Made by a program: the position numbers and the translations under genes
Part shown: piece after piece, positions 1 through 8,376 of the stretch
How the letters are laid out: each line of letters starts with the position of its first letter
Numbering within the stretch: position 1 is the first letter of the stretch
From: an uncultured Ectothiorhodospiraceae bacterium
GTDB lineage: Bacteria; Pseudomonadota; Gammaproteobacteria; UBA9214
Direction of reading: 5' to 3'
Assembly: GCA_947258615.1 (NCBI GenBank)
Contig: CAMYIX010000031.1
Span: forward strand, 1 to 46,866
DNA length: 46,866 nucleotides
Notes under the pieces: generated by a model
What the model saw: the letters and a program-made list of their open reading frames with translations, nothing else
Told to the model about the DNA's origin: nothing
The model's database searches: none

Positions 1-2
1 TG

Positions 3-275
3 GTCCCGGCCGTCAACCTGGCCGCACCGTTCCTGTGGGCGCTGTTCAGTGCCTGGATGCTCGCCATCGAATACGCCGACTACCCGATGGGCAACCACCA
101 GCTGCATTTCAGCGCGCAGCGCCGGCAGCTGCGCAGCCGCCGGCTGCTGGCCTGGGGCTTCGGCGGCAGCTCGATGCTGATGACCATGATCCCGGTGGTG
201 AACTTCCTCGCCATGCCGGCCTCGGTGGCCGGCGCCACGGCGATGTGGGTCGGAGAATTCAAGGAAAGTGCGTAG
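3..275 (+). CDS. cysZ: CysZ/EI24-family membrane protein, 3' end (partial)
   Basis: The reading frame is open from the left edge and ends at 275, so only about the last 90 residues are present. They read as the C-terminal part of the CysZ (sulfate transporter) / EI24 family: a hydrophobic stretch with VNLAAPFLWALFSAWMLAI, the motif EYADYPMGN that is characteristic of the family, then a basic loop and a final membrane segment with PVVNFLAMPASVAGAT. CysZ is an inner-membrane protein that supports sulfate uptake for cysteine synthesis. The start lies outside the window. Downstream is the first repeat cluster and then converging genes. The family call is firm; a specific sulfate role is inferred. 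Confidence 0.8.
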   Translation, partial: VPAVNLAAPFLWALFSAWMLAIEYADYPMGNHQLHFSAQRRQLRSRRLLAWGFGGSSMLMTMIPVVNFLAMPASVAGATAMWVGEFKESA

Positions 276-642
276 CCTCGTGCGGCAGCGGATCTGACCA
301 AAACACTATTCACCGCAGAGACGCAGAGGTCGCAGAGAAAAGCAAAAACATTTCACCGCAAAGGCGCAAAGAGCGCAAAGAAAAAGAAAAAGAAAAAGAA
401 AAAGAAAATTATTGTAACAACACCGAACCCGGGAATGGCTAAGGCACGGTTATTCGTCATGATCGAGGTGTGAGTTTTTGTTTTTTAGCAAGAATTGTTT
501 TTTGATTTTGTATTCTCTGCGTTCTCTGCGCCTCTGCGGTGAATTATTGTTTTTTGACGTTGCGTTCTTTGCGCCTTTGCGGTGAATGATTTTTTTGACT
601 CGGCGTTCTCCGCGTCTCCGCGGTGAATGATTTTTTAACTGT
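276..642. repeat. Dispersed 9-nt-period repeat cluster 1 (no gene)
   Basis: This gap between two converging genes holds no credible gene. It contains two forward copies of a repeat starting TTCACCGC (about 312-340, purines GCAGAG; about 354-380, purines GCAAAG) and then a short (AAAAAG)n run to about 410. Three reverse copies end in GCGGTGAA (about 513-544, 561-586, 601-628). Within each copy the unit is three 9-mers of the form nnCGCARAG. Forward copies precede reverse copies, so the two arms could pair into a long imperfect hairpin. The same arrangement recurs at 22.3, 39.2 and 43.0 kb. Confidence 0.85.
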
Positions 643-1800
643 CTATTTCAAATACTCCCGCAGCCGCTGCACGCCCTCCTGCAGGTTCTCCAGCGAGGTG
701 GTATAGGCGAAGCGCACGTGGCGTTCCGGGTGGTGGGTGCCGAAGTCGATGCCCGGTGTGATCGCCACGCCCGCCTTCTCCAGCAGCTGTTCGGTGAAAC
801 GGTAGCTGTCGTCGGTGAAGCGGCTGCAGTCGGCATACAGGTAGAAGGCGCCCTCCGGCGTCACCGGGATGCCGAAGCCGATCTCGCGCAGCGCCGGCAG
901 CAGATAGTCACGCCGCCGTTTAAATTCCTCCCGGCGCTGTTCCAGGATGGCGATGTTGTCCGGTTCGAAGGCGCTCAGGGCCGCGTATTGCGCCAGGGTC
1001 GGCGCGGCCAGGAACAGGTTCTGCGCCAGCTTGTCTATATCCGCAACGCAGTCCCCGGGTGCGACCAGCCAGCCCAGGCGCCAGCCGGTCATGCCGAAGT
1101 ATTTCGAGAAGCTGTTGACTACAAAGATGTCCTCGGACACCGCCAGCGCCGTGCTGGCCGGGGCCGCGTAGGTCAGGCCGTGATAGATCTCGTCCACCAC
1201 CAGGCTGCCGTTGTGCCGCTTTACCACCTCGTACAACTCGCCGAGTGCCTGCTGCGTCAGCAGCGTCCCGGTCGGGTTGGCGGGCGAGGCCACCAGCAAG
1301 GCACGGGTGCGCTGGGTCCATGCCGCATCGACCTGCGCGGGACCGGGCTGGTAACCCATAGTGGCATCGACCGGCAGGCCCAGCGGCTCGCCGTTCAACA
1401 GGTAGACAAAATTGCGATTGCAGGGATAGCCGGGGTCGGCCATCAACACCGCATCACCCGGATTGACCAGCACCGCCAGCACCAGTTGCAGGGCCGCCGA
1501 CGCGCCGGGCGTGACCACGATGCGCCGGGCGGCGACGTCGACGCCGTAACGCTCGCGGTAGAACACCGAAATCCGCTCACGCAGGGCGGTCAGCCCCACG
1601 GCAGGTGTGTAGTGTGTGTGCCCCTCCGCCAGCGCCCGCACACCGGCATCAATCACCGGTTGAGGCGTGACGAAATCCGGTTCTCCGATCTCCATGTGAA
1701 TGATGGAACGCCCCGTGGCCTCCAGTTCACGTGCCCGCGCGAGCAGGGCCATGACATGAAATGGCTGGATGGCGTGCATGCGCTTGGCACGCTGTGTCAC
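643..1800 (-). CDS. PLP-dependent aminotransferase, class I/II (aspartate aminotransferase fold)
   Basis: A 385-residue fold-type I aminotransferase. Visible landmarks are ASPANPTG (Asn175, contacts the cofactor ring), VVDEIY (Asp203, Tyr206), the Schiff-base lysine in NSFSKYFGMTGWRLGW (Lys233, with Arg241 contacting phosphate), and the carboxylate-binding arginine in HVRFAY near residue 366. The opening IHMEIGEPDF is typical of the aspartate/alanine/aromatic aminotransferase group. Substrate cannot be fixed from sequence. It lies 12 nt downstream of the HAD phosphatase gene, so the two probably form one transcript. Its 3' end runs into repeat cluster 1, with no simple terminator seen. Family certain, specificity unknown. 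Confidence 0.88.
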   Translation of the reverse strand: MTQRAKRMHAIQPFHVMALLARARELEATGRSIIHMEIGEPDFVTPQPVIDAGVRALAEGHTHYTPAVGLTALRERISVFYRERYGVDVAARRIVVTPGASAALQLVLAVLVNPGDAVLMADPGYPCNRNFVYLLNGEPLGLPVDATMGYQPGPAQVDAAWTQRTRALLVASPANPTGTLLTQQALGELYEVVKRHNGSLVVDEIYHGLTYAAPASTALAVSEDIFVVNSFSKYFGMTGWRLGWLVAPGDCVADIDKLAQNLFLAAPTLAQYAALSAFEPDNIAILEQRREEFKRRRDYLLPALREIGFGIPVTPEGAFYLYADCSRFTDDSYRFTEQLLEKAGVAITPGIDFGTHHPERHVRFAYTTSLENLQEGVQRLREYLK

Positions 1801-1812
1801 GGGGCCAGGTCC

Positions 1813-2604
1813 TCAGTCCCTTTGCAGACGTGCACGCTGGCCCTGGCAGTGGGCATGTAGCCGCAGCAGGTAGTCCGTCTCCACCACACCGTTCGGATCC
1901 AGGTCACCCGTGATCAGGCGGCAGGGATTACCGGGTTCGCCCAGATGGTCCAGTACCGCGGCCGCACCGCTGAAGTCATGGTCGGCGGTAAAACGGTTCA
2001 GGGTAATCAGGGTATCGACACCGGCGGACAGGGCCGACCTGAGTCCATTGACGGAATCCTCGAAGGCCAGGCACTCTTCGGGTGCCAGCCCCGTTTCCCG
2101 CAGTGCGTAGTCGTAGATATCCGCTGCAGGCTTCTTGTGCGGCACCACGTCACCCGCCGCAATCACGTCGAACCAGCCACTGGTGTCCGCCGCGAAGCTG
2201 TGGGTCAACAGGCTGGTGACATTCGCGGGCGTGGTCGTGGTGACGATAGCCAGGCGCAGACCGCGGACACGCGCGTCCTGCATCAGGCGCTCGACACCCG
2301 GGCGCAGCGGGACGTGTCCTTTTTCCAGCATGCCGACATAGTGCTCCGTTTTGTCCCGGTGCAACCCGGCGATAAACCCGTCGAGGTCAGCCGGGCGCAC
2401 GAACCCGGGCAGGAACCGGTCGAGGTAATAACGGATCCGTTCCCGGCCACCGGTGACCTCCAGCAGCTGGTGGTACAGCGCCCGATCCCAGTCCCAGTCC
2501 AGACCCGCCCCCGAAAAGGCGGCATTGAATGCCTTGCGATGGATGTCCTCGGTATCGGCCAGGGTCCCGTCCACATCGAACAGCAGGGACTTCAGGCGGG
2601 ACAC
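1813..2604 (-). CDS. HAD-superfamily phosphatase, CbbY-like
   Basis: A 263-residue HAD subfamily IA hydrolase. Motif I is FDVDGT with nucleophile Asp10 and Asp12, motif II is the threonine run IVTTTTP (122-125), motif III is PHKKP (Lys157/158), and motif IV is FEDSVNGL (Glu182, Asp183). The helical cap with HQLLEVTGGRERIRYYL is typical of the CbbY group, which removes phosphate from sugar phosphates such as xylulose-1,5-bisphosphate. The start is GTG at 2604, since no ATG lies in frame before motif I. A 10-codon frame with a far stronger ribosome binding site overlaps this start (see separate entry). No other Calvin-cycle gene is near, so the substrate is open. Confidence 0.85.
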   Translation of the reverse strand: MSRLKSLLFDVDGTLADTEDIHRKAFNAAFSGAGLDWDWDRALYHQLLEVTGGRERIRYYLDRFLPGFVRPADLDGFIAGLHRDKTEHYVGMLEKGHVPLRPGVERLMQDARVRGLRLAIVTTTTPANVTSLLTHSFAADTSGWFDVIAAGDVVPHKKPAADIYDYALRETGLAPEECLAFEDSVNGLRSALSAGVDTLITLNRFTADHDFSGAAAVLDHLGEPGNPCRLITGDLDPNGVVETDYLLRLHAHCQGQRARLQRD

Positions 2605-2624
2605 GGTTGTTTGACCTGATTCAT
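2592..2624 (-). CDS. Putative 10-codon leader peptide overlapping the HAD gene start
   Basis: The frame ATG...TGA encodes MNQVKQPCPA. It has a near-ideal ribosome binding site (TGGAGG, 2631-2636 on the plus strand, 6 nt from the ATG). The HAD gene's own GTG at 2604 sits inside this frame in another phase and lacks a comparable site. Ribosomes ending at the TGA (2592-2594) are close enough to restart at the GTG, so translational coupling is plausible. The alternative is chance. Confidence 0.4.
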   Translation of the reverse strand: MNQVKQPCPA

Positions 2625-2710
2625 GTTAAACCTCCAGGGATGCGGGTGCAGCTGACGCTTCCAGGCGGCCAGCCTTGGTGAAAGTCATGATTTTACTACT
2701 GAAACGGTTC

Positions 2711-2738
2711 TTGACTAATGGCAAAAGAGGCGTATAAA
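2711..2738 (+). promoter_or_regulatory. Predicted sigma70 promoter of dksA
   Basis: TTGACT (2711-2716) and TATAAA (2733-2738) are separated by 16 nt, about 120 nt upstream of the dksA ATG. The sequence just after the -10 box is GC-rich (CGCCCC), the kind of discriminator found at promoters sensitive to ppGpp and DksA. An interrupted repeat GGCGT/ACGCC overlaps the -10 box, and a perfect 12-bp palindrome GGTAGGCCTACC (2754-2765) lies in the predicted leader. Autoregulation is inference. Confidence 0.55.
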
Positions 2739-2854
2739 TAACGCCCCTGAATTGGTAGGCCTACCCACAACAACAATCTGCCAGCGAGCTCGGATCTTTT
2801 AATTACTTGATTGGGAACAGTTTATCAAATGTTCTGTTTCTGGAGATAGTGTAC

Positions 2855-3562
2855 ATGGCTGTCAAGAAGAAATCAGCGAAACCCAAGACCGCGGCAAAAA
2901 AGAAAACCGCCACGAAAAAGAAGACCGTCAGCCGCAAGGCACCGGCAAAGAAAAAGGCCGCCGTGAAGAAGGCCGCGCCCAGGAAAAAGACCACCGCAAA
3001 GAAGGCTACGGCAAAGAAAAAGACCTCCGTCAAGAAAGCTGCACCGAAGAAAAAGACCGCCGCGAAGAAGAAAGCCGCGGCAAAGAAAAAGGCCGCCCCG
3101 CGGAAAAGGGCAGCCGCCAGGAAGGCCCCATCGAAGACCGGATCGCAGGTCGGACCGGTACCGGGCATCGCTCCCTACAAGGAGGCGAGGGGCGAGGAGT
3201 ACATGAATGAAAACCAGGTCAAGCACTTCAGAAACATCCTGCTGACCTGGAAAAAGGAACTCATGGAAGAAGTCGACCGTACCGTGCACCACATGCAGGA
3301 TGACGCGGCCAACTTCCCGGACCCCAACGACCGGGCGACCCAGGAATCCGAGTTCAGCATGGAGTTGCGTGCCCGCGACCGCGAACGCAAGCTGATCAAG
3401 AAAATCGACGAGGCGGTGCAGAACCTGGAAAACGATGACTATGGCTACTGCGATGCCTGTGGTGTCGAGATCGGCGTCAAACGCCTCGAGGCGCGGCCGA
3501 CCGCCAACCTGTGCATCGACTGCAAGATACTTGACGAGATCAAGGAAAAACAGATGAGCTGA
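2855..3562 (+). CDS. dksA: RNA polymerase-binding transcription factor DksA with histone-H1-like N-terminal extension
   Basis: DksA binds the RNA polymerase secondary channel and, with ppGpp, tunes rRNA and stress promoters. The protein is 235 residues against about 151 in E. coli. Residues 1-95 are almost wholly Lys, Ala, Pro and Thr in KKKAA-type repeats, like the C-terminal tail of histone H1 or AlgP. From about residue 100 (PVPGIAPYKEARGEEYMNE) it aligns with E. coli DksA. The coiled-coil tip has DPNDRATQ with the key acidic residues Asp156 and Asp159. The zinc finger is CDAC (199, 202) with CIDC (220, 223). The start chosen has GGAG at 2842-2845, 9 nt upstream; the in-frame start at 2807 lacks support. 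A terminator and gluQ follow, as in enterobacteria. Confidence 0.95.
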   Translation: MAVKKKSAKPKTAAKKKTATKKKTVSRKAPAKKKAAVKKAAPRKKTTAKKATAKKKTSVKKAAPKKKTAAKKKAAAKKKAAPRKRAAARKAPSKTGSQVGPVPGIAPYKEARGEEYMNENQVKHFRNILLTWKKELMEEVDRTVHHMQDDAANFPDPNDRATQESEFSMELRARDRERKLIKKIDEAVQNLENDDYGYCDACGVEIGVKRLEARPTANLCIDCKILDEIKEKQMS

Positions 3563-3588
3563 ACGCCGGTGAAGGCTTCACTGACCAC

Positions 3589-3618
3589 AAGGCCGGCATA
3601 TGCCGGCCTTGCTGTTTT
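3589..3618 (+). terminator. Perfect-palindrome terminator between dksA and gluQ
   Basis: A 22-nt perfect palindrome (3589-3610, core AAGGCCGGCA/TGCCGGCCTT) is followed by GCTGTTTT. It starts 26 nt after the dksA stop and ends 13 nt before gluQ. In Shigella flexneri a terminator at the same place limits dksA read-through into gluQ. Here too gluQ lacks an obvious promoter of its own. Confidence 0.85.
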
Positions 3619-3631
3619 ATAGTTCCCGAAT

Positions 3632-4576
3632 ATGCCTGCCGACGAAAAATCCGCTGCACCCTATCGCGGTCGCTTCGCACCCTCACCGACGGGGCCCCTG
3701 CATTTCGGTTCCCTGGTAGCGGCCGTCGGCAGCTACCTAGACGCGCGCGCCCACAAGGGGGAATGGCTGCTGCGCATCGAGGACATCGACCCGCCACGCG
3801 AGGTCGCCGGGGCCACGGACGCCATCCTCAGGGCCCTGGACAGCTTCGGCCTGGAATGGGATGGCCAGGTGGTATACCAGAGCCGGCGCGGAGACTACTA
3901 CACCTCCGCCCTGGAACGGCTGCGCCAGCACGGCTACCTGTACGGTTGCGCCTGCACGCGCCGGGAGATTGCCGACAGCCGCCTCAAGCGCGGGACCGCG
4001 GGCATCTACCCGGGAACCTGTCGCAACGGCATCCTGCCAGGACGCACAGCACGCGCCCTGCGCGTGCGCGTCGAACCCGGCAGCATCGGTCTGACCGACC
4101 GGCTGCAGGGTAACAGCCGCCAGTCACTCCTCGAGGAGGTCGGTGACTTTATCGTACGACGTGCCGATAACCTCATCGCCTATCAACTCGCGGTGGTGGT
4201 GGATGATGCAGAACAGGAAATGACTCACGTCGTACGCGGCGTCGATCTGCTGGAATCGACACACCGGCAGGTCTACCTACAGCAGCTGCTGGAACTCCCA
4301 ACCCCGGTCTATCTGCACCTGCCGGTTGCCGTCAACAGTGCCGGCGACAAACTCAGCAAGCAAACCCTCGCCCGCCATATCGGCGCTGACCACAAGACCA
4401 CCACCCTGCTGGACGTGCTGCGCTTTCTGCACCAGGAACTGCCGGACTCGCCGGGAGATGCCCGTGTCGACGAACTCCTGGGCTGGGCCATCGCACACTG
4501 GGATGTCGACAACATCCCTGCGCGCCGTGTCCTGCCCTCACCGCCGGAATATACCGGGACCGGGGCGGGCCCCTGA
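3632..4576 (+). CDS. gluQ: Glutamyl-Q tRNA(Asp) synthetase
   Basis: A 314-residue paralogue of the glutamyl-tRNA synthetase catalytic core without an anticodon-binding domain. It attaches glutamate to queuosine at position 34 of tRNA-Asp. The HIGH-like signature is APSPTGPLHFGSL (residues 16-28), RIEDIDPPR follows, and the KMSKS-like loop is DKLSKQ (239-244). Cysteines in GCACTRRE and PGTCRNG are likely zinc ligands. No good ribosome binding site precedes the ATG at 3632, and a strong hairpin lies just upstream, so expression may depend on limited read-through from dksA. Length and motifs match the E. coli enzyme (308 residues). Confidence 0.93.
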   Translation: MPADEKSAAPYRGRFAPSPTGPLHFGSLVAAVGSYLDARAHKGEWLLRIEDIDPPREVAGATDAILRALDSFGLEWDGQVVYQSRRGDYYTSALERLRQHGYLYGCACTRREIADSRLKRGTAGIYPGTCRNGILPGRTARALRVRVEPGSIGLTDRLQGNSRQSLLEEVGDFIVRRADNLIAYQLAVVVDDAEQEMTHVVRGVDLLESTHRQVYLQQLLELPTPVYLHLPVAVNSAGDKLSKQTLARHIGADHKTTTLLDVLRFLHQELPDSPGDARVDELLGWAIAHWDVDNIPARRVLPSPPEYTGTGAGP

Positions 4577-4619
4577 CGGACATCATCAAGATTGATATCG
4601 CACACCGCGTCCGAGTGGA

Positions 4620-4654
4620 TATAATGAGTAGCCTGATGCCCGGTCCCAGCGGGC
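4620..4654 (+). promoter_or_regulatory. Candidate acs promoter -10 box and leader hairpin
   Basis: TATAAT at 4620-4625 is a perfect -10 hexamer 54 nt before the acs start. No good -35 lies at the right spacing (TTGATA at 4592 is 22 nt away), which would suit an activated promoter, as acs is in E. coli. A short hairpin GCCCG/CGGGC (4638-4654) lies in the leader. Confidence 0.45.
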
Positions 4655-4678
4655 AAGACAATAAGTGGAGAAAACACC

Positions 4679-6616
<1,938 letters not shown>

Positions 6617-6643
6617 CTGCCGGCGTCACAATCCGGAGTGCGG

Positions 6644-7627
6644 ATGATCACGCGCAGCGACTTCCGCCCGGCCTGGTGGCTGCCCGGTGCTCACCTGCAG
6701 ACCCTGTATCCCACCCTCTTCCGGCGCAGGTCACACCCGCGATTGAGGCGTGAACGGCTTGAACTGGCTGACGGGGACTTCATCGACCTGGACTGGACCG
6801 ACGCCAGTGGCGGACCCATCGTCCTGGTAGTGCACGGCCTGGAGGGTTCACTGGCATCACATTATACCGGCGGCATCCTCGGGGCACTGGCTGCCCGGGG
6901 ATACCACGCCGTCCTGATGTACTTCCGCGGCTGCAGCGGCGAACCGAACCGCCTGGCGCGCAGTTACCATTCCGGGGACACCGCTGACCTGCAGGCCGTC
7001 CACGACCACATCCGCCAGCACCACCCGGCTGCACCGCTGGCGATGGTCGGCTACTCACTGGGCGGGAATGTGCTGCTGAAATGGCTGGGTGAACAAGGCG
7101 TTGCGGCCCCGCTGACAACGGCGGTGGCGGTCTCGGTCCCGTTTGACCTGGACTGTGCCGCACAACGCCTGGAGCAGGGCCTGTCGCGGCTCTACCAGCA
7201 ACACCTGCTGAACAAGTTGCGCCGCTCCGTGAGACTGAAGGCGGCCGTGCTGCCGCCCCCCGTGCCGCTTGCGCAACTGCCCGGGCTGACCACCTTTCGG
7301 CGCTTCGACGACGCGGTCACCGCCCCGCTACACGGTTTCACGGGTGTCGATGACTACTACCGCCGCTCCAGCAGCCGCCAGTACCTGGACCGGATTACCG
7401 TCCCCACGCTGATCCTGCAGGCCCGGGATGATCCCTTTCTGCCCGCCAGCGCCCTGCCCGTGGACACGGACCTGAGCGGGGCGGTCACCCTGGAGCTGTC
7501 ACCCCGGGGCGGCCATGTCGGCTTTGTGGCCGGGCGCATACCGTTTGCCGCCGAATACTGGCTGGAACTGCGCATCTGCCGGCACCTGCGGGAGCGGCAC
7601 ACCGTGACGGCGCCCGACAGCGAGTGA
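6644..7627 (+). CDS. YheT-family alpha/beta hydrolase
   Basis: A 327-residue alpha/beta hydrolase of the YheT/ABHD1-3 type. It opens with the family signature RPAWWLPGAHLQTLYPTLFRR. The nucleophile elbow is GYSLGG (Ser138), the acid is in ARDDPFLP (Asp262 or 263), and the base is His291 in RGGHVGF. FDDAVTAPLHGF before the acid loop is also typical. The true substrate of YheT is not settled; related enzymes are esterases. I chose ATG at 6644 because GGAG at 6635-6638 is 5 nt before it; the GTG at 6638 overlaps that site. The gene ends 21 nt from the converging HHE-domain gene. Confidence 0.9.
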   Translation: MITRSDFRPAWWLPGAHLQTLYPTLFRRRSHPRLRRERLELADGDFIDLDWTDASGGPIVLVVHGLEGSLASHYTGGILGALAARGYHAVLMYFRGCSGEPNRLARSYHSGDTADLQAVHDHIRQHHPAAPLAMVGYSLGGNVLLKWLGEQGVAAPLTTAVAVSVPFDLDCAAQRLEQGLSRLYQQHLLNKLRRSVRLKAAVLPPPVPLAQLPGLTTFRRFDDAVTAPLHGFTGVDDYYRRSSSRQYLDRITVPTLILQARDDPFLPASALPVDTDLSGAVTLELSPRGGHVGFVAGRIPFAAEYWLELRICRHLRERHTVTAPDSE

Positions 7628-7648
7628 ACCCGCGGGATGGTCTGCCGT

Positions 7649-8077
7649 TCAGCGTTTGTTGAGAATGATCGGGAACAGCTTGGTGTTTTCCAGCTTGATG
7701 CGCTCGTCCACCAGCCTGAAGATCTCCCGGGTCTCCTGCAGGAAGTTATCGTTGGACTCCCCTTCGCCGGCGATCGTTCCCGGGGTGTGGCACCAGCGCT
7801 TCAGATAAGTGGACAGGATCTTCTTGAGCGAGTGGGTGCTGTTGATGAACTGATCGGCAATCTCGTTGACGCTCTTGTCAGGGTGATTGAGCAGCTCGGC
7901 ATAGACCGCCTTGTCCTCATGCACCAGGTGGGCCCAGATCCTGTCCCGGAACCTGGATAACAGGTCACAGAACACGGGGTTATCACGCAGGTCGCCGTTA
8001 TCTACCAGAATGTTCAGGATCGAGCAGAGATGCACGATCTCCTGGTTCTCCTTACTGAATTCTCCAACATTTACCAT
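7649..8077 (-). CDS. Hemerythrin/HHE cation-binding domain protein
   Basis: A 142-residue all-helical protein of the HHE/hemerythrin family, likely binding a non-haem di-iron centre. Candidate ligands are His16, the H-x3-E motif HLVHE (His50, Glu54), His82 in NSTHSLKKIL, and a C-terminal helix with ERIKLENTKLFPII that resembles the last ligand helix of hemerythrins. Such proteins sense or carry oxygen, NO or iron. A longer frame begins at 8218, but ATG at 8077 has AGGAG 8 nt upstream and starts just before the domain. It stands alone, converging on the YheT gene. Family good, role open. Confidence 0.8.
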   Translation of the reverse strand: MVNVGEFSKENQEIVHLCSILNILVDNGDLRDNPVFCDLLSRFRDRIWAHLVHEDKAVYAELLNHPDKSVNEIADQFINSTHSLKKILSTYLKRWCHTPGTIAGEGESNDNFLQETREIFRLVDERIKLENTKLFPIILNKR

Positions 8078-8217
8078 CCACCGCTCTCCTGAAAAATAGT
8101 AATTTCCCCGGTCGTCAGGGACAACACCGCTTGGCCTGGAAACACCCGCCACAGGGAAAAACATACCCGCATAGTCCTTGATCCTCAAGTCTCTGCCCGG
8201 GATCTGCAGCACGGACA

Positions 8218-8246
8218 AATAAAAAAAGGGGCCCTGCGGCCCCTTT
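8218..8246 (-). terminator. Terminator of the rimP-pnp operon
   Basis: Read on the minus strand this is a GC-rich stem AAAGGGGCC/GGCCCCTTT (8238-8246 with 8225-8233), a 4-nt loop and a run of seven T. It follows the native pnp stop at 8269-8271 by about 22 nt. Confidence 0.9.
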
Positions 8247-8268
8247 GAATATACTCATCAGCGCGAGG

Positions 8269-8376
8269 CTAGTCCTGTCCGACCGCCTTCATGCTGAGGC
8301 GGATGCGGCCCTGCTTGTCGACCTCGAGGACCTTGACCTTGACCTGGTCACCCTCGGAGAGCTTGTCGCTGACGTT
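8269..8376 (-). pseudogene. pnp: Out-of-frame 3' remnant of pnp (end of S1 domain)
   Basis: In the frame one step from the main pnp frame the sequence reads [20 protein letters not shown] and then [15 protein letters not shown], ending at a TAG (8269-8271). This is the standard C-terminal part of the PNPase S1 domain, with no stop or decay. A terminator follows at once. It is the authentic gene end, cut off by the deletion at 8376-8378. Confidence 0.9.

Noticed and set aside
276..642. CRISPR array
   Set aside because: Copies are irregularly spaced, face both directions and share no equal-length spacers; no cas genes are present.
3203..3562. Internal DksA start at ATG 3203 giving a short DksA without the tail
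   Set aside because: The upstream GAGGAG is only 3 nt away, and residues before it (APYKEARGEEY) align with E. coli DksA, so this is inside the conserved domain.
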